Positions 1 through 7,466 of a stretch of DNA of 64,000 bases are shown one piece after another. This DNA is from Bifidobacterium phasiani (GTDB lineage: Bacteria; Actinomycetota; Actinomycetes; Actinomycetales; Bifidobacteriaceae): the NCBI RefSeq assembly GCF_019331775.1, contig NZ_JAHBBD010000016.1, forward strand, positions 1 to 64,000, in the 5' to 3' direction. A program made the position numbers and the translations under genes. How positions within the stretch are numbered: position 1 is the stretch's first letter; every line of letters starts with the position of its first letter. The notes below the pieces were generated by a model. The model saw only the letters and a program-made list of their open reading frames with translations, was not told where the DNA came from and did no database searches.

Positions 1-126
1 ACTGGAACACCAAACGGCGCCAGATACGACTGGAGGGACACACCCCGGAGGAATACCGGAGCATGTCCCTCACAGCCTAGACCCTGTATCCTAATAAACA
101 ACGTCCAACAAACGGGACGCAGTTCA
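1..126 (+). mobile_element. Right end of an IS3-family insertion sequence (truncated by window edge)
   Basis: The window opens inside the last codons of an IS3-type transposase. After its stop there is a short non-coding tail ending in a probable terminal inverted repeat at 102-126. Read outward on the minus strand, that repeat begins TGAACTGCGTCCCGTTTG, which has the form of IS150-group ends (TGTACTG..CCC). The left end lies outside the window, so completeness cannot be judged. The element abuts the sugar-catabolism locus directly. Confidence 0.7.
3..80 (+). CDS. IS3-family transposase OrfB, C-terminal fragment
   Basis: The reading frame gives WNTKRRQIRLEGHTPEEYRS and ends at a TAG at 78-80. 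The pattern NTKRRQ..L.G.TP.E(Y/F)R is the usual C-terminus of the IS3-family integrase catalytic subunit (rve domain), whose DDE catalytic core would lie upstream, outside the window. Only about 25 residues are visible, so activity cannot be assessed. Confidence 0.75.
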   Translation, partial: WNTKRRQIRLEGHTPEEYRSMSLTA

Positions 127-196
127 GTGCGGACCGGGCGGCCCCTTGATGGAGGGAGAGGGGAGGGAACGACGTGCGCGCCGCGCGTCCGGCGTG

Positions 197-1456
197 TCAG
201 CCGGCGGTCTGCTCGACGGCCCGCTTCAGCGCCGGGGCGACCGAGACGGCCGGGTCGAGCCGCGGGATGAACGTGCACTGCAGCGCGTGGTACAGGTCGG
301 ACTTGCCCGGCCAGACCGTGCCGATGACGTGGTTGTCCTTGTCGAGCTGGTGGAACCACGAGCCGTGCTCGTGGTCGATGAGATACTCGTCGATGTACCG
401 CCAGAAGGTGGCGTACCAGTCGCGGTACGTCTGCTTGCCGGTGACGGTGGCGAGCACGGCCGAGGTGTTCACCGACTCGGCCAGCGTCCAGTGCATGCGG
501 TCGGTGACCACCGGGCGGCCCTGCCAGTCGGTGGTGTACGCCAGGCCGATCGTGCCGTCGGCGTTCCACGCGTCGGCCAGGGCGCGGTCGAACAGGTGAT
601 CGGCGGCGTCGACGAGCCGGGCCTTCTGCTCGTCGGTGCGGTCGCAGCTCAGCGCGTACTGCGTGATCAGGCGGGCCCACTCGATGCCGTGGCCCGGGGT
701 GGCGCCGTACGGCTTGAACTGGTCGTCGGGCCTGTCGCGGTTGCATTCCAGATCCGGCGTCCAGTCGGCGGTGAAGTGCTCCGGGATGCGCCACTGGTTG
801 GCCGACGCCCAGTCGACCACGTGGTCGACGATGCGACCGGCCCGGCGGCGGTAGGTCTCGTCGCCGGTCACGTCGGCCACGGCGAGGAAGGCCTCGACCG
901 TGTGCATGTTCGCGTTGATGCCGCGGTACGGGTCGAGCTCGGTGAACGCGGTGTCCCAGGTGTCGACGGCCAGGCCGGCCCGCTCGTCCCAGAAACGGCG
1001 GTCGTAGGTCTCCAGCGCCTCGGCGAGCAGCCCGTCGGCGCCGGGGCGGCCGATCAGCGTCGCGGAGGCAGAGGCCAGGATGACGAAGGCGTGCGTGTAG
1101 CAGATCTTGCCGGGCTCCGGGGTGCCGTCGGCGGCGACGGCGGGGTGCCAGCCGCCGTTGGCGTCGTCGTGCAGCGGGCCGCGCAGGCCGTCGAGCGCCC
1201 GGTCGACGAGCTCCCCGGCGCCCGGTTCGCCGACCAGCGCGCCGAGCGTGTACACGTGGGCCATGCGGCAGGTGATCCAGGTCTGGATGCCCTGCGACGG
1301 GTCGGGCTCGCCGTTGGCGTCGAGCCAGTACGATCCGCCGTCCGGGGCGGGGAAGCGGTGGCCGAAGCGCAGCAGTTCGCGGCTTTCGGCGTCGAGCAGC
1401 GCGCGGTTCTCGGGCGAGCCGAACACATAGGATTCGGGGGAGTATGCGGCGGGCAT
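197..1456 (-). CDS. AGE-family sugar isomerase/epimerase (likely mannose isomerase)
   Basis: This 419-residue protein belongs to the N-acylglucosamine 2-epimerase (alpha6/alpha6 barrel) superfamily. Visible hallmarks are R64 and H67 in CRMAHVY, H185 in NANMHTVEAF, and H256 with E259 in PGHGIEW. These match the His/Glu proton-transfer residues of YihS-type aldose-ketose isomerases and N-acyl epimerases. No signal peptide is present, so it acts in the cytoplasm. It lies downstream of the GH29 gene on the same strand and in the same locus as alpha-mannosidases and a fructokinase. I therefore infer mannose to fructose isomerisation, which would feed released mannose to the fructokinase. N-acylglucosamine or sulfoquinovose specificity is not excluded. 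The ATG at 1456 follows a clear AAGGA-type ribosome binding site. Confidence 0.85.
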   Translation of the reverse strand: MPAAYSPESYVFGSPENRALLDAESRELLRFGHRFPAPDGGSYWLDANGEPDPSQGIQTWITCRMAHVYTLGALVGEPGAGELVDRALDGLRGPLHDDANGGWHPAVAADGTPEPGKICYTHAFVILASASATLIGRPGADGLLAEALETYDRRFWDERAGLAVDTWDTAFTELDPYRGINANMHTVEAFLAVADVTGDETYRRRAGRIVDHVVDWASANQWRIPEHFTADWTPDLECNRDRPDDQFKPYGATPGHGIEWARLITQYALSCDRTDEQKARLVDAADHLFDRALADAWNADGTIGLAYTTDWQGRPVVTDRMHWTLAESVNTSAVLATVTGKQTYRDWYATFWRYIDEYLIDHEHGSWFHQLDKDNHVIGTVWPGKSDLYHALQCTFIPRLDPAVSVAPALKRAVEQTAG

Positions 1457-1525
1457 GACGGTCCTTCCTTGGGTGCGGTGGCGTGGACGGCCACCGTCGC
1501 GTCCATCGGCAGCGATGGTAACGTA

Positions 1526-1539
1526 GTTAATCTATTAAC
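1526..1539. promoter_or_regulatory. Candidate operator GTTAA-TCTA-TTAAC upstream of the AGE isomerase gene
   Basis: A perfect 5-bp inverted repeat sits in an AT-rich island 70 bp upstream of the isomerase start. Related TTAAC/GTTAA palindromes occur before the ROK repressor gene, nagB and the mannosidase genes. A shared ROK-type regulator is an inference. Confidence 0.4.
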
Positions 1540-1558
1540 TTCATTAAGTATGATAGAG

Positions 1559-1572
1559 CTAAAGCGGTTAAG
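1559..1572. promoter_or_regulatory. Candidate LacI-type operator (CTAAAGCGGTTAAG)
   Basis: This imperfect palindrome has the central CG typical of LacI-family sites. It differs in its right arm from CTAAAnCGnTTTAG, which occurs twice between the GH125 and GH38 genes. It lies in the promoter region of the AGE isomerase gene, so that gene may share the LacI regulator encoded at 37063. Confidence 0.35.
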
Positions 1573-1659
1573 ACACGCCGTCGGCACGGTCGCGCGGTGC
1601 GGCGGCGTATGGAGGGCGATGGCCGGCTGCGGGAACGGTGTCTGGCGGCGTATGCGGAA

Positions 1660-1702
1660 ACGGCGCGGCGCCGGGGACGCTGCGGTCCCGGCGCCGCGCC
1701 GT
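1660..1702 (-). terminator. Hairpin terminator downstream of the GH29 gene
   Basis: A 16-bp GC-rich perfect stem (1660-1675 with 1687-1702) lies just after the fucosidase stop. It separates that gene from the isomerase promoter. There is no T tract, as with many hairpins in this window. Confidence 0.6.
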
Positions 1703-1715
1703 TCCATGCGTCCGG

Positions 1716-3023
1716 TCAGCGCAGCCGGATCTCGACGACCGTGTCGATCGGATCGGGCAGGCACGGATCCGGACCCAGGTCGGCGAACAGGATCTCGCCG
1801 TAGTCGCTGTGCGTCCAGCTCGTCGACACCGGCACCTCGGCGCCGGTCGCCAGATATCGCATCGACGCCACCTGGTCCCTGCCCACCTCGGGGATCGGCA
1901 GGGAGCCGACCGGCCGGTCGTACAGGTGCAGGAACAGCCGGTCGCCGTTGCGCGTCCAGCGGCCGTACTCGGGCCTGGGCAGGCCGGCGCGGCCGCAGCC
2001 GACGATGCTGTCGCGGTTCAGGCGCATCCACCGGCCGATCGCCGCGAGTCGCTCCATCGACTCCGGCGGGATCGCGCCGCGGGCGTCGGGGCCGACGTTG
2101 AGCAGCATGTTGCCGCCCTTCGACACGCATTCGACCAGCGAGCGGATCAGCATCGAGGCGGGCTTGAACAGATGGTCGTCGGCCGCATAGCCCCAGTTGC
2201 GGTTCATCGTCACGCAGGACTCCCAGGCCAGCTCCGAGCCGTCCTCGCCGTGGATGCCGTCCGGCGGGATCATCTGCTCGGGGCTGACGAAGTCGCCGTG
2301 GAACGGGGCGGGGTGCGCGGTGGCGAGCGAGCCGTAGCCCTCGCCGCTGACCTCCAGGCGGTTGTCGATGACGACGCCCGGCTGCAGCGAGCGGACCATG
2401 TCGATCAGCTCGGTGGCGCGCCATGCCTCGCCGCGCATGTCGTCGTAGGAGAAGTCGAACCACAGGATGTCGAGCGTGCCGTAGTTCGTGCACAGCTCGC
2501 GCACCTGCTCGTGCATGTAGTCGAGATAGCGGTTGAAGTCGCGGCGCTCGTTGCCGCATTCCGGGTCGTTGCGCATCGGGTGGTTGCGGTCGCCGTAGTG
2601 CGGGTAGTCGGGATGGTGCCAGTCCAGCAGCGAGTAGTACAGGCCGACGCGCAGGCCCTCGGCGCGCGCCGCGTCGACGAACTCGCGCACCACGTCGCGG
2701 CCGAGCGGGGTGTTGGTCGACTTGAAGTCGGTGGTGGCCGTGTCGAACAGGCAGAAGCCGTCGTGGTGCTTGGCGGTGAGGACCACGTACCGCATGCCGG
2801 CCTCGCGCGCGGCTCGCGCCCAGGCGCGGGCGTCGAAGTCGGGGGCCGCGAACTCGTCGAAGAACGGCAGGTATTCCTCCTCGGGCATCTGCTCGACGCT
2901 GCGCACCCACTCGCCGCGGGCGGGGATGGCGTACAGGCCCCAGTGGATGAACATGCCGAAGCGGGCCCTGCGGTACCAGGCGATGCGGCGTTCGTAGGCG
3001 GCGCGGTCGAATTGGTAGGTCAT
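1716..3023 (-). CDS. GH29 alpha-L-fucosidase, intracellular
   Basis: This 435-residue protein hydrolyses alpha-linked L-fucose. The N-terminal TIM barrel shows RFGMFIHWGLYAIP (residues 21-34), TAKHHDGFCLF (83-93) and YGTLDILWFD (181-190), whose final Asp190 aligns with the GH29 nucleophile. The acid/base cannot be placed by eye. No signal peptide is present, so the substrate must be imported. The frame is open further upstream to 3089, but the ATG at 3023 has GAGGAG seven bases away and begins the conserved domain. In this locus the likely substrate is core or antennal fucose of N-glycans, which is inference. The downstream isomerase gene has its own promoter region. Confidence 0.92.
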   Translation of the reverse strand: MTYQFDRAAYERRIAWYRRARFGMFIHWGLYAIPARGEWVRSVEQMPEEEYLPFFDEFAAPDFDARAWARAAREAGMRYVVLTAKHHDGFCLFDTATTDFKSTNTPLGRDVVREFVDAARAEGLRVGLYYSLLDWHHPDYPHYGDRNHPMRNDPECGNERRDFNRYLDYMHEQVRELCTNYGTLDILWFDFSYDDMRGEAWRATELIDMVRSLQPGVVIDNRLEVSGEGYGSLATAHPAPFHGDFVSPEQMIPPDGIHGEDGSELAWESCVTMNRNWGYAADDHLFKPASMLIRSLVECVSKGGNMLLNVGPDARGAIPPESMERLAAIGRWMRLNRDSIVGCGRAGLPRPEYGRWTRNGDRLFLHLYDRPVGSLPIPEVGRDQVASMRYLATGAEVPVSTSWTHSDYGEILFADLGPDPCLPDPIDTVVEIRLR

Positions 3024-3118
3024 CGTTGCTCCTCTTCCTCGGTTCTGCGGGTCGGCGTGCGCGCGGCACCCCGGCCAGCTTATTGCCATCGGCGAACAAC
3101 CGGAACATACACGCCGAG

Positions 3119-3147
3119 TTGCGTGTTGCCCTGTATGAGGTTATTCT
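3119..3147 (+). promoter_or_regulatory. Candidate promoter of ssrA
   Basis: TTGCGT (3119-3124) and TATTCT (3142-3147) are spaced by 17 bp. Transcription would start about 35 nt upstream of the mature tmRNA 5' end, leaving a leader for RNase P to remove. Confidence 0.35.
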
Positions 3148-3188
3148 GAAAAGTCCGGCCTGGTGCCGGGTTGCTTGACAACTGAAAA

Positions 3189-3584
3189 GGGGCCGATCGG
3201 TTTCGACGGTGACCTGTTCGTCGCAGGGAAGCGTGCCGAGAATGCGGGGTCCGCTCGTGGATGTCCCCCGCGAAACAATAAGTGCTAAATCTAACCGCAC
3301 TGAGTTCGCTCTCGCTGCCTGAGCTTCGCGCCAGATCTAAACCAGCGAGCAGCCGCTCCGTCCACTCTCCCGTGTCTCCGGGGAGAAGCTGGGCGTCGTT
3401 GAGGAGACTCGCCTCATACGCCGCACCGCAGGGCGCGTGAGGGACTTGTTCTGCGGATATGCCTGCCACCGGTTGTCCGCGACATAGGTGGAGGCAGAAC
3501 ACTAGCCATCTTGGCCAGCGGACTACGCACGTAGAAGACTGAGGGTACGGTCATCGGACCGGGGTTCGATTCCCCGCGGCTCCA
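3189..3584 (+). ncRNA. ssrA: tmRNA (transfer-messenger RNA, trans-translation)
   Basis: tmRNA rescues stalled ribosomes and appends a degradation tag. The 5' end GGGGCCGATCGGTTTCGACG is the canonical tmRNA start. It pairs with CGGCTCC before the discriminator A at 3584 to form the acceptor stem. The T arm GGTTCGATTCC is at 3563-3573. CCA is not encoded. The tag frame starts at GCT 3284 and reads AKSNRTEFALAA, ending at TGA 3320-3322, as in bifidobacteria. The 3' end is intact, and I saw no duplicated att-like copy downstream. Confidence 0.97.
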
Positions 3585-3591
3585 CTCACAC

Positions 3592-3623
3592 AGCCCGTCC
3601 GGGGTGACCCGGGCGGGCTTTTT
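3592..3623 (+). terminator. Intrinsic terminator of ssrA
   Basis: A 12-bp stem (3592-3603 with 3608-3619) with a GTGA loop is followed by TTTTT. From here to 3901 (about 280 bp) I see no gene I can support. Confidence 0.85.
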
Positions 3624-3901
3624 CGTTGGCGTTCCGACGGTTCTCGGCGATTACGGTATCGCGGCGACAATGCGAAGGGCATGTGGTTGCCGGCGTTCGC
3701 ATGGGAAAGCGCGGGCGCGATGCGGGCAAGAATCATGGCGCTAGATGCGAACCCGTTCGTGTCCACCTGCCGAGGCTGCCGTCCCTGACGACGGCACATG
3801 ACCCGCAGCGGGTTGCGACATGCCGGTTTGCGCGGCTGGGACAAAAAGAATAGGTTAGTGCCTCTGTATAGTTGAAACCACGACGGCGGAAGGAGGATGC
3901 C

Positions 3902-4087
3902 ATGACCGCGACCACGAGCGGGCTGAGGCCCATGACGGCATACGCACCCCCGATCGACGGGAAGCCGAGGGATGCCGTCGACGCGAAGTGGATGCGTCTG
4001 CATCGGATGCTGGCCGATCGTCCCAACCGCATCACACGCAAGAAGACCGATGGTGCACATCTGCCAGATAAGCAGTCGCGAGATTGA
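3902..4087 (+). CDS. Small basic protein of unknown function (61 aa)
   Basis: The ATG at 3902 is preceded by a strong GGAAGGAGG ribosome binding site with good spacing. That is the main reason to believe this short frame is translated. The protein is basic towards the C-terminus (RPNRITRKKTDG) and shows no domain I recognise and no membrane segment. Its end overlaps the start of the GNAT gene by 38 bp, so the two are probably co-translated. It does not resemble a ribbon-helix-helix antitoxin. Confidence 0.45.
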   Translation: MTATTSGLRPMTAYAPPIDGKPRDAVDAKWMRLHRMLADRPNRITRKKTDGAHLPDKQSRD

Positions 4088-4592
4088 GCGGTCGGACCAG
4101 TTCGCGTTGAGGCGCTTTACATGCTGCGAGCGTGGGGCGCCTTCGTATGCGCTGGACGTGCAGCGATATATCCGCGGGCTGAATCTGGGGAGCACGATTC
4201 CCGGCGTGCATCGCATGGTCTTGTATTGTCGGGGTGACTCCGACCTCTATGGGTTCTGCGAGTTCGGGTATGATGATTCCCTCGGCGCGGACAGCGGTTA
4301 CGCCATCTCGTTCGTGGCCACCGGATCGCGGTATCAGGGGCACGGCCTTGGACATATGATCATCGACTGCGTGCTCCGTTGGATTTCCAATGACGCCGCC
4401 GTTAGCGGGCGCCGTCCGTATGTCGCCACGCAGATAGACGCGGACAACGATGCGAGCGTGAGATTGTTCTCCGACATGGGCTTCGAGGATGAGGGGGTCG
4501 ACTCCTACGACCCCGGGTACCATGTGTGGTCGAGAACGTTCGAGCCCGTCGCCCGTGATGATCTGTGGCTGTTCCAGACCGTCATGTTCTAA
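4050..4592 (+). CDS. GNAT-family N-acetyltransferase
   Basis: The protein is 180 residues if it starts at the ATG at 4050. The acetyl-CoA binding motif is seen as RYQGHGLGHMI (R/Q-x-x-G-x-G/A), and the C-terminal NDASVRLFSDMGF is the usual GNAT motif B region. The acceptor substrate is unknown. The start is uncertain because the frame is open upstream to 3972 and the ribosome binding site for 4050 is weak; overlap with the preceding small ORF favours translational coupling. Composition is less GC-extreme than its neighbours, which may indicate later arrival. A toxin role is possible but not supported by a recognisable antitoxin. Confidence 0.75.
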   Translation: MVHICQISSREIERSDQFALRRFTCCERGAPSYALDVQRYIRGLNLGSTIPGVHRMVLYCRGDSDLYGFCEFGYDDSLGADSGYAISFVATGSRYQGHGLGHMIIDCVLRWISNDAAVSGRRPYVATQIDADNDASVRLFSDMGFEDEGVDSYDPGYHVWSRTFEPVARDDLWLFQTVMF

Positions 4593-4704
4593 TCGGCTGT
4601 GTTTGGGCGTGATGGGTGAATGGCGTGCGCGTTGCGTGGCGCCGGACTGCCGTCGGACGGCCTCAGTCATCCGCGGATGATGCCGCCGTTCGTGGTCGCG
4701 GCTT

Positions 4705-4802
4705 GGCGTCGGTTTTGGTTGATAAACGCGGTATGGACTGTGTGTTGCCCGACACTGGGCCGCGCCCGGCGTCGGCGATGATGCATCGGAATCGTCGACG
4801 CC
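4705..4802. repeat. Dispersed structured repeat, copy A
   Basis: This 98-nt segment between the GNAT and fructokinase genes contains a 22-nt stretch (4706-4727, starting GCGTCGGTTTTGG) identical to 54901-54922. The similarity continues without gaps to 4773. I count 49 of 68 positions identical to the second copy. An outer stem (4705-4711 with 4796-4802) encloses hairpin 1 (4751-4759 with 4765-4773) and hairpin 2 (4776-4780 with 4784-4788). The rest of 4593-4909 holds only a terminator. Confidence 0.6.
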
Positions 4803-4844
4803 GCTTCGATGCCGACGCTGGTGGGCGGACGGATGCTATCGGGC

Positions 4845-4889
4845 GTGCGTGGTCCCGGTCCAGCGCCCCGCGGGACCGGGACCACGCAC
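4845..4889 (-). terminator. Hairpin terminator of the fructokinase gene
   Basis: A perfect 17-bp stem (4845-4861 with 4873-4889) lies 20 bp beyond the fructokinase stop. It could also end rightward transcription from the GNAT gene. Confidence 0.75.
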
Positions 4890-4909
4890 ATGGGGAGCCG
4901 TGGGTGCGG

Positions 4910-5812
4910 TCAGTCGCCGTTGATGATATGGCAGTAGTCCGGGATGCCCTCCTGCGGGTACGCCGGCCAGGCGCCCTGCTGCGTGCAGACGAACGCGGAG
5001 GTGTTGACGGCGGCGCGGTGCGCCTGGGCCAGCGTCGAGCCGGTCAGGAGCTTGCCGGTGAACGTGCCGGAGAACGAGTCGCCGGCGCCCACGGTGTCGG
5101 CGACCTCGACGCGCGGCGTGCGGATCGTGGAGCTCTCGCCGGTCCTGGAGACGACCATGCTGAAGGCCGAGCCGCCGGTGAGGATGATGTAGTCGAGGTC
5201 GTAGCGCTCGATGAACCAGCGGCACGCCGCCGCGTCGTCGTCGCCCTCGACCCCGAGCATGTCGCGCATCATGACGAGCTCCTCGTCGTTGATCTTGAAC
5301 ACGGTGGCCAGGCCGAGCAGCTCCTCGATGAGCTCCTTGGAGTAGTGGTCGCCGCGCAGGTTGATGTCGAAGAACTTCATCGCGCCCGGCTTGGCGTGCC
5401 TGAGCAGCTCGATGATCGTGTCGTGCGACTCGGGGGAGCGCAGCGCGAGGGTGCCGAAGCAGATGGCGTCGGCCTTCTCGACGGTCGCGATGAGCTCGCG
5501 GGTGTACAGGATGTGGTCCCAGGCCACGTTTTTGACGATCGTGTACTCGGGGATGCCGTTCTTCAGCGCGACCTCGACGGTGCTGGTCGGCCAGGCGTTG
5601 CGCTGCACCATCGAATCGATGCCGGCGGCCTTGACGGCCTCGACCAGCTCGTCGCCGAGCTCGTCCTCGCCGACGGCGCTGACGGCCACGCCCTCGGCGC
5701 CGTTCATCGAGGCGTGGTAGATGAAGTTGACGGGGGCGCCGCCCGCGCGCTTGCCGGTGGGGAGCATGTCCCAGAGCAGCTCGCCGAGGGAGACAACGAT
5801 GGGCTTGGACAT
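4910..5812 (-). CDS. PfkB-family fructokinase
   Basis: This 300-residue ribokinase-fold kinase is predicted to phosphorylate fructose to fructose-6-phosphate with ATP. The N-terminus SLGELLWDMLPTG followed by GGAPVNF is the fructokinase version of the substrate loop. The C-terminal DTVGAGDSFSGTF carries the anion hole and catalytic Asp245. Length is normal for the family. It follows the ROK repressor gene on the same strand with 84 bp between them, so the two probably form an operon. Beside an AGE isomerase and mannosidases, it most likely completes mannose to fructose-6-phosphate. The ATG at 5812 has AAGGAA upstream. Confidence 0.88.
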   Translation of the reverse strand: MSKPIVVSLGELLWDMLPTGKRAGGAPVNFIYHASMNGAEGVAVSAVGEDELGDELVEAVKAAGIDSMVQRNAWPTSTVEVALKNGIPEYTIVKNVAWDHILYTRELIATVEKADAICFGTLALRSPESHDTIIELLRHAKPGAMKFFDINLRGDHYSKELIEELLGLATVFKINDEELVMMRDMLGVEGDDDAAACRWFIERYDLDYIILTGGSAFSMVVSRTGESSTIRTPRVEVADTVGAGDSFSGTFTGKLLTGSTLAQAHRAAVNTSAFVCTQQGAWPAYPQEGIPDYCHIINGD

Positions 5813-5896
5813 TGGGGTTCCTTTCTGGATGGTGTGTTGGGTTGGTTGGTTGTGGATCCGTTGGCGTCGTCGCCGCGTCCGGGCGTGGGGCCCGGG

Positions 5897-7111
5897 CTAC
5901 GGTTGGGAGACGTCGAAGAACATCGAGGGGTGGTCCAGGAACTGGGTGATGGCGACCGCCGCGGCGCCGCTGACGGCCGCGTCCGAGGGCAGCGTCGACA
6001 GCGTGATCGTGGTCTCGCGCAGGATGTCGGGGTTGACGTGCTCGCGCGTGATCTCGACGACGCGGTCCAGCAGCCGCTGCCCGGCGCCGGCGACGATGTC
6101 GCCGATGACGATGCGCTGCGGGTTGAACAGGTTGCAGATGCTCACGCAGCCGAAGCCGATGTAGCGCGCCGCCTCGTCGAGGATGGCCGTGGCCCGGGCG
6201 TCGCCGTCCTCGACGAGGCGGAACAGCGCGTTGCACGCCTCCCGGTGGGTCATCGCCGGGCTGCCGGGGCCGAGCAGGCCCGCCTGGTCGATGGCCTGGT
6301 GGATGGCGACGGCCGAGCAGTAGCGTTCGAGGCAGCCGACGTTGCCGCAGTCGCAGGGGCGTCCGTTGATGTCGACGCTGACGTGGCCGATCTCGGTGGC
6401 GGTGCCGAGGTGGCCGTTGATCAGCGCGCCGTGGTCGATGACGCCGAGGCCGATGCCCTCGCCGAGCAGGTAGTAGGCGAGGGTGTCGCAGGTGCCGTCG
6501 GTGGAGAACAGGCGCTGCGCGAGCGCGCCGGCGCGGGCGTCCTGCTCGACGAACACCGGGACGCGGAAGGCGTGGGCGAACTCCTTGGGGAAGTTGACGT
6601 TGCGCCAGCCCTGCATCGAGGAGACGATGGCGGCGTAGCCGATGTCGCGCAGGTACGGGCCGGGCACGGCCATGCCGATGGCCACGATGGCGGGGTCGCC
6701 GTCGAGCAGGTCGTCGATGGTCAGGTGGATGGCGGCGATGGTCTGGGGGATGGTGTCGTCGCTGACGGTGGGCAGCTCCTCGATCGACAGCAGCCTGCCG
6801 TCGAGGTCGAACACGCCGATCTGGACGAGGCTGCGGGCGAATTTGACGCCGATGACGTGGAACCTGCCGCCGTCGAGGCGCAGGCCGATGGACCGGCGGT
6901 TCAGCCGGCCCTCGATGTCTCCGGTCTCCTCGATGACGCCGGCGTCGATGAGCCGGGCGGTGATCTTGGTGATGGCGGCCGGGGTCAGGCCGAGGGCCTT
7001 GGCGATCTGGGCGCGCGAGCAGACGCCGTTGTGGTAGAGGTGTTCGAGGATGCGGGAGCGGTTGGATTCCGAAACCGAGGCCTGCGACGCCGCGTGGGCG
7101 GGACTGGTCAT
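5897..7111 (-). CDS. ROK-family transcriptional repressor
   Basis: This 404-residue protein combines an N-terminal winged helix-turn-helix (SRAQIAKALGLTPAAITKITARL) with a ROK sugar-binding domain. The zinc motif CDCGNVGCLE lies near residue 250. It is therefore a NagC/XylR-type repressor and not a sugar kinase. The frame extends to 7162, but the ATG at 7111 has an excellent GAGGAGG site. It heads the fructokinase operon and is divergent from cutC. Two palindromes lie within 70 bp upstream of its start and are candidate autoregulatory operators. The effector is unknown; a sugar or sugar phosphate of this pathway is likely. Confidence 0.88.
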   Translation of the reverse strand: MTSPAHAASQASVSESNRSRILEHLYHNGVCSRAQIAKALGLTPAAITKITARLIDAGVIEETGDIEGRLNRRSIGLRLDGGRFHVIGVKFARSLVQIGVFDLDGRLLSIEELPTVSDDTIPQTIAAIHLTIDDLLDGDPAIVAIGMAVPGPYLRDIGYAAIVSSMQGWRNVNFPKEFAHAFRVPVFVEQDARAGALAQRLFSTDGTCDTLAYYLLGEGIGLGVIDHGALINGHLGTATEIGHVSVDINGRPCDCGNVGCLERYCSAVAIHQAIDQAGLLGPGSPAMTHREACNALFRLVEDGDARATAILDEAARYIGFGCVSICNLFNPQRIVIGDIVAGAGQRLLDRVVEITREHVNPDILRETTITLSTLPSDAAVSGAAAVAITQFLDHPSMFFDVSQP

Positions 7112-7145
7112 GCGACACCTCCTCGAGCCGTTGGTTCGCCCTTGA

Positions 7146-7164
7146 ATATGAACGTGATTCATAT
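7146..7164. promoter_or_regulatory. Candidate operator ATATGAA-CGTGA-TTCATAT
   Basis: A perfect 7-bp inverted repeat lies 35 bp upstream of the ROK repressor start, in the 355-bp divergent region shared with cutC (7112-7466). Its position fits autoregulation. The rest of that region has only GC-rich short palindromes and no gene I can support. Confidence 0.45.
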
Positions 7165-7165
7165 A

Positions 7166-7178
7166 TTAACGGAGTTAA
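7166..7178. promoter_or_regulatory. Candidate operator TTAAC-GGA-GTTAA
   Basis: A perfect 5-bp inverted repeat lies next to the preceding palindrome. It has the same arms and the same 3-bp spacer length as the site at 23423-23435. Confidence 0.42.
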
Positions 7179-7466
7179 TTTCGGCTGTCAATGCGGTGTC
7201 CCAGGCGTGTCGAACCGGTTTGATACCGCGTCGCGACGCCGGCGGATCGCATCCGGCCGTCGTCGGTCCGCAGCGGCCGTGGACGGCCGGCGATCGGCGG
7301 GCGGGGTTCCTGTCCGCATCCGCCGGCCGGCTGCCGTCCGTCGTCGTTCCGCCGCCGAGCGGGGCGGCCGCGCCGCGACGCGCCGGCGGGGAAGCCGCGG
7401 TGCGCCGGATGCTAGCGTGAATACGTCGGAAGCCATCATGAACGACGAGCATCAAAGGAGATTGCC

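Noticed and set aside
3175-3180. TTGACA immediately before tmRNA as its -35 box
   Set aside because: It lies only 9 bp upstream of the mature 5' end. TTGCGT and TATTCT further upstream are better placed.
1054-3300. A 748-codon minus-strand frame overlapping the GH29 gene and ssrA
   Set aside because: It reads the fucosidase in the wrong frame and runs into tmRNA. The GH29 frame has all catalytic motifs.
3561-3584. The tmRNA 3' end as an attachment site of an integrated island
   Set aside because: The 3' end and terminator are intact. I found no second copy of the terminal sequence and no integrase gene in the window.
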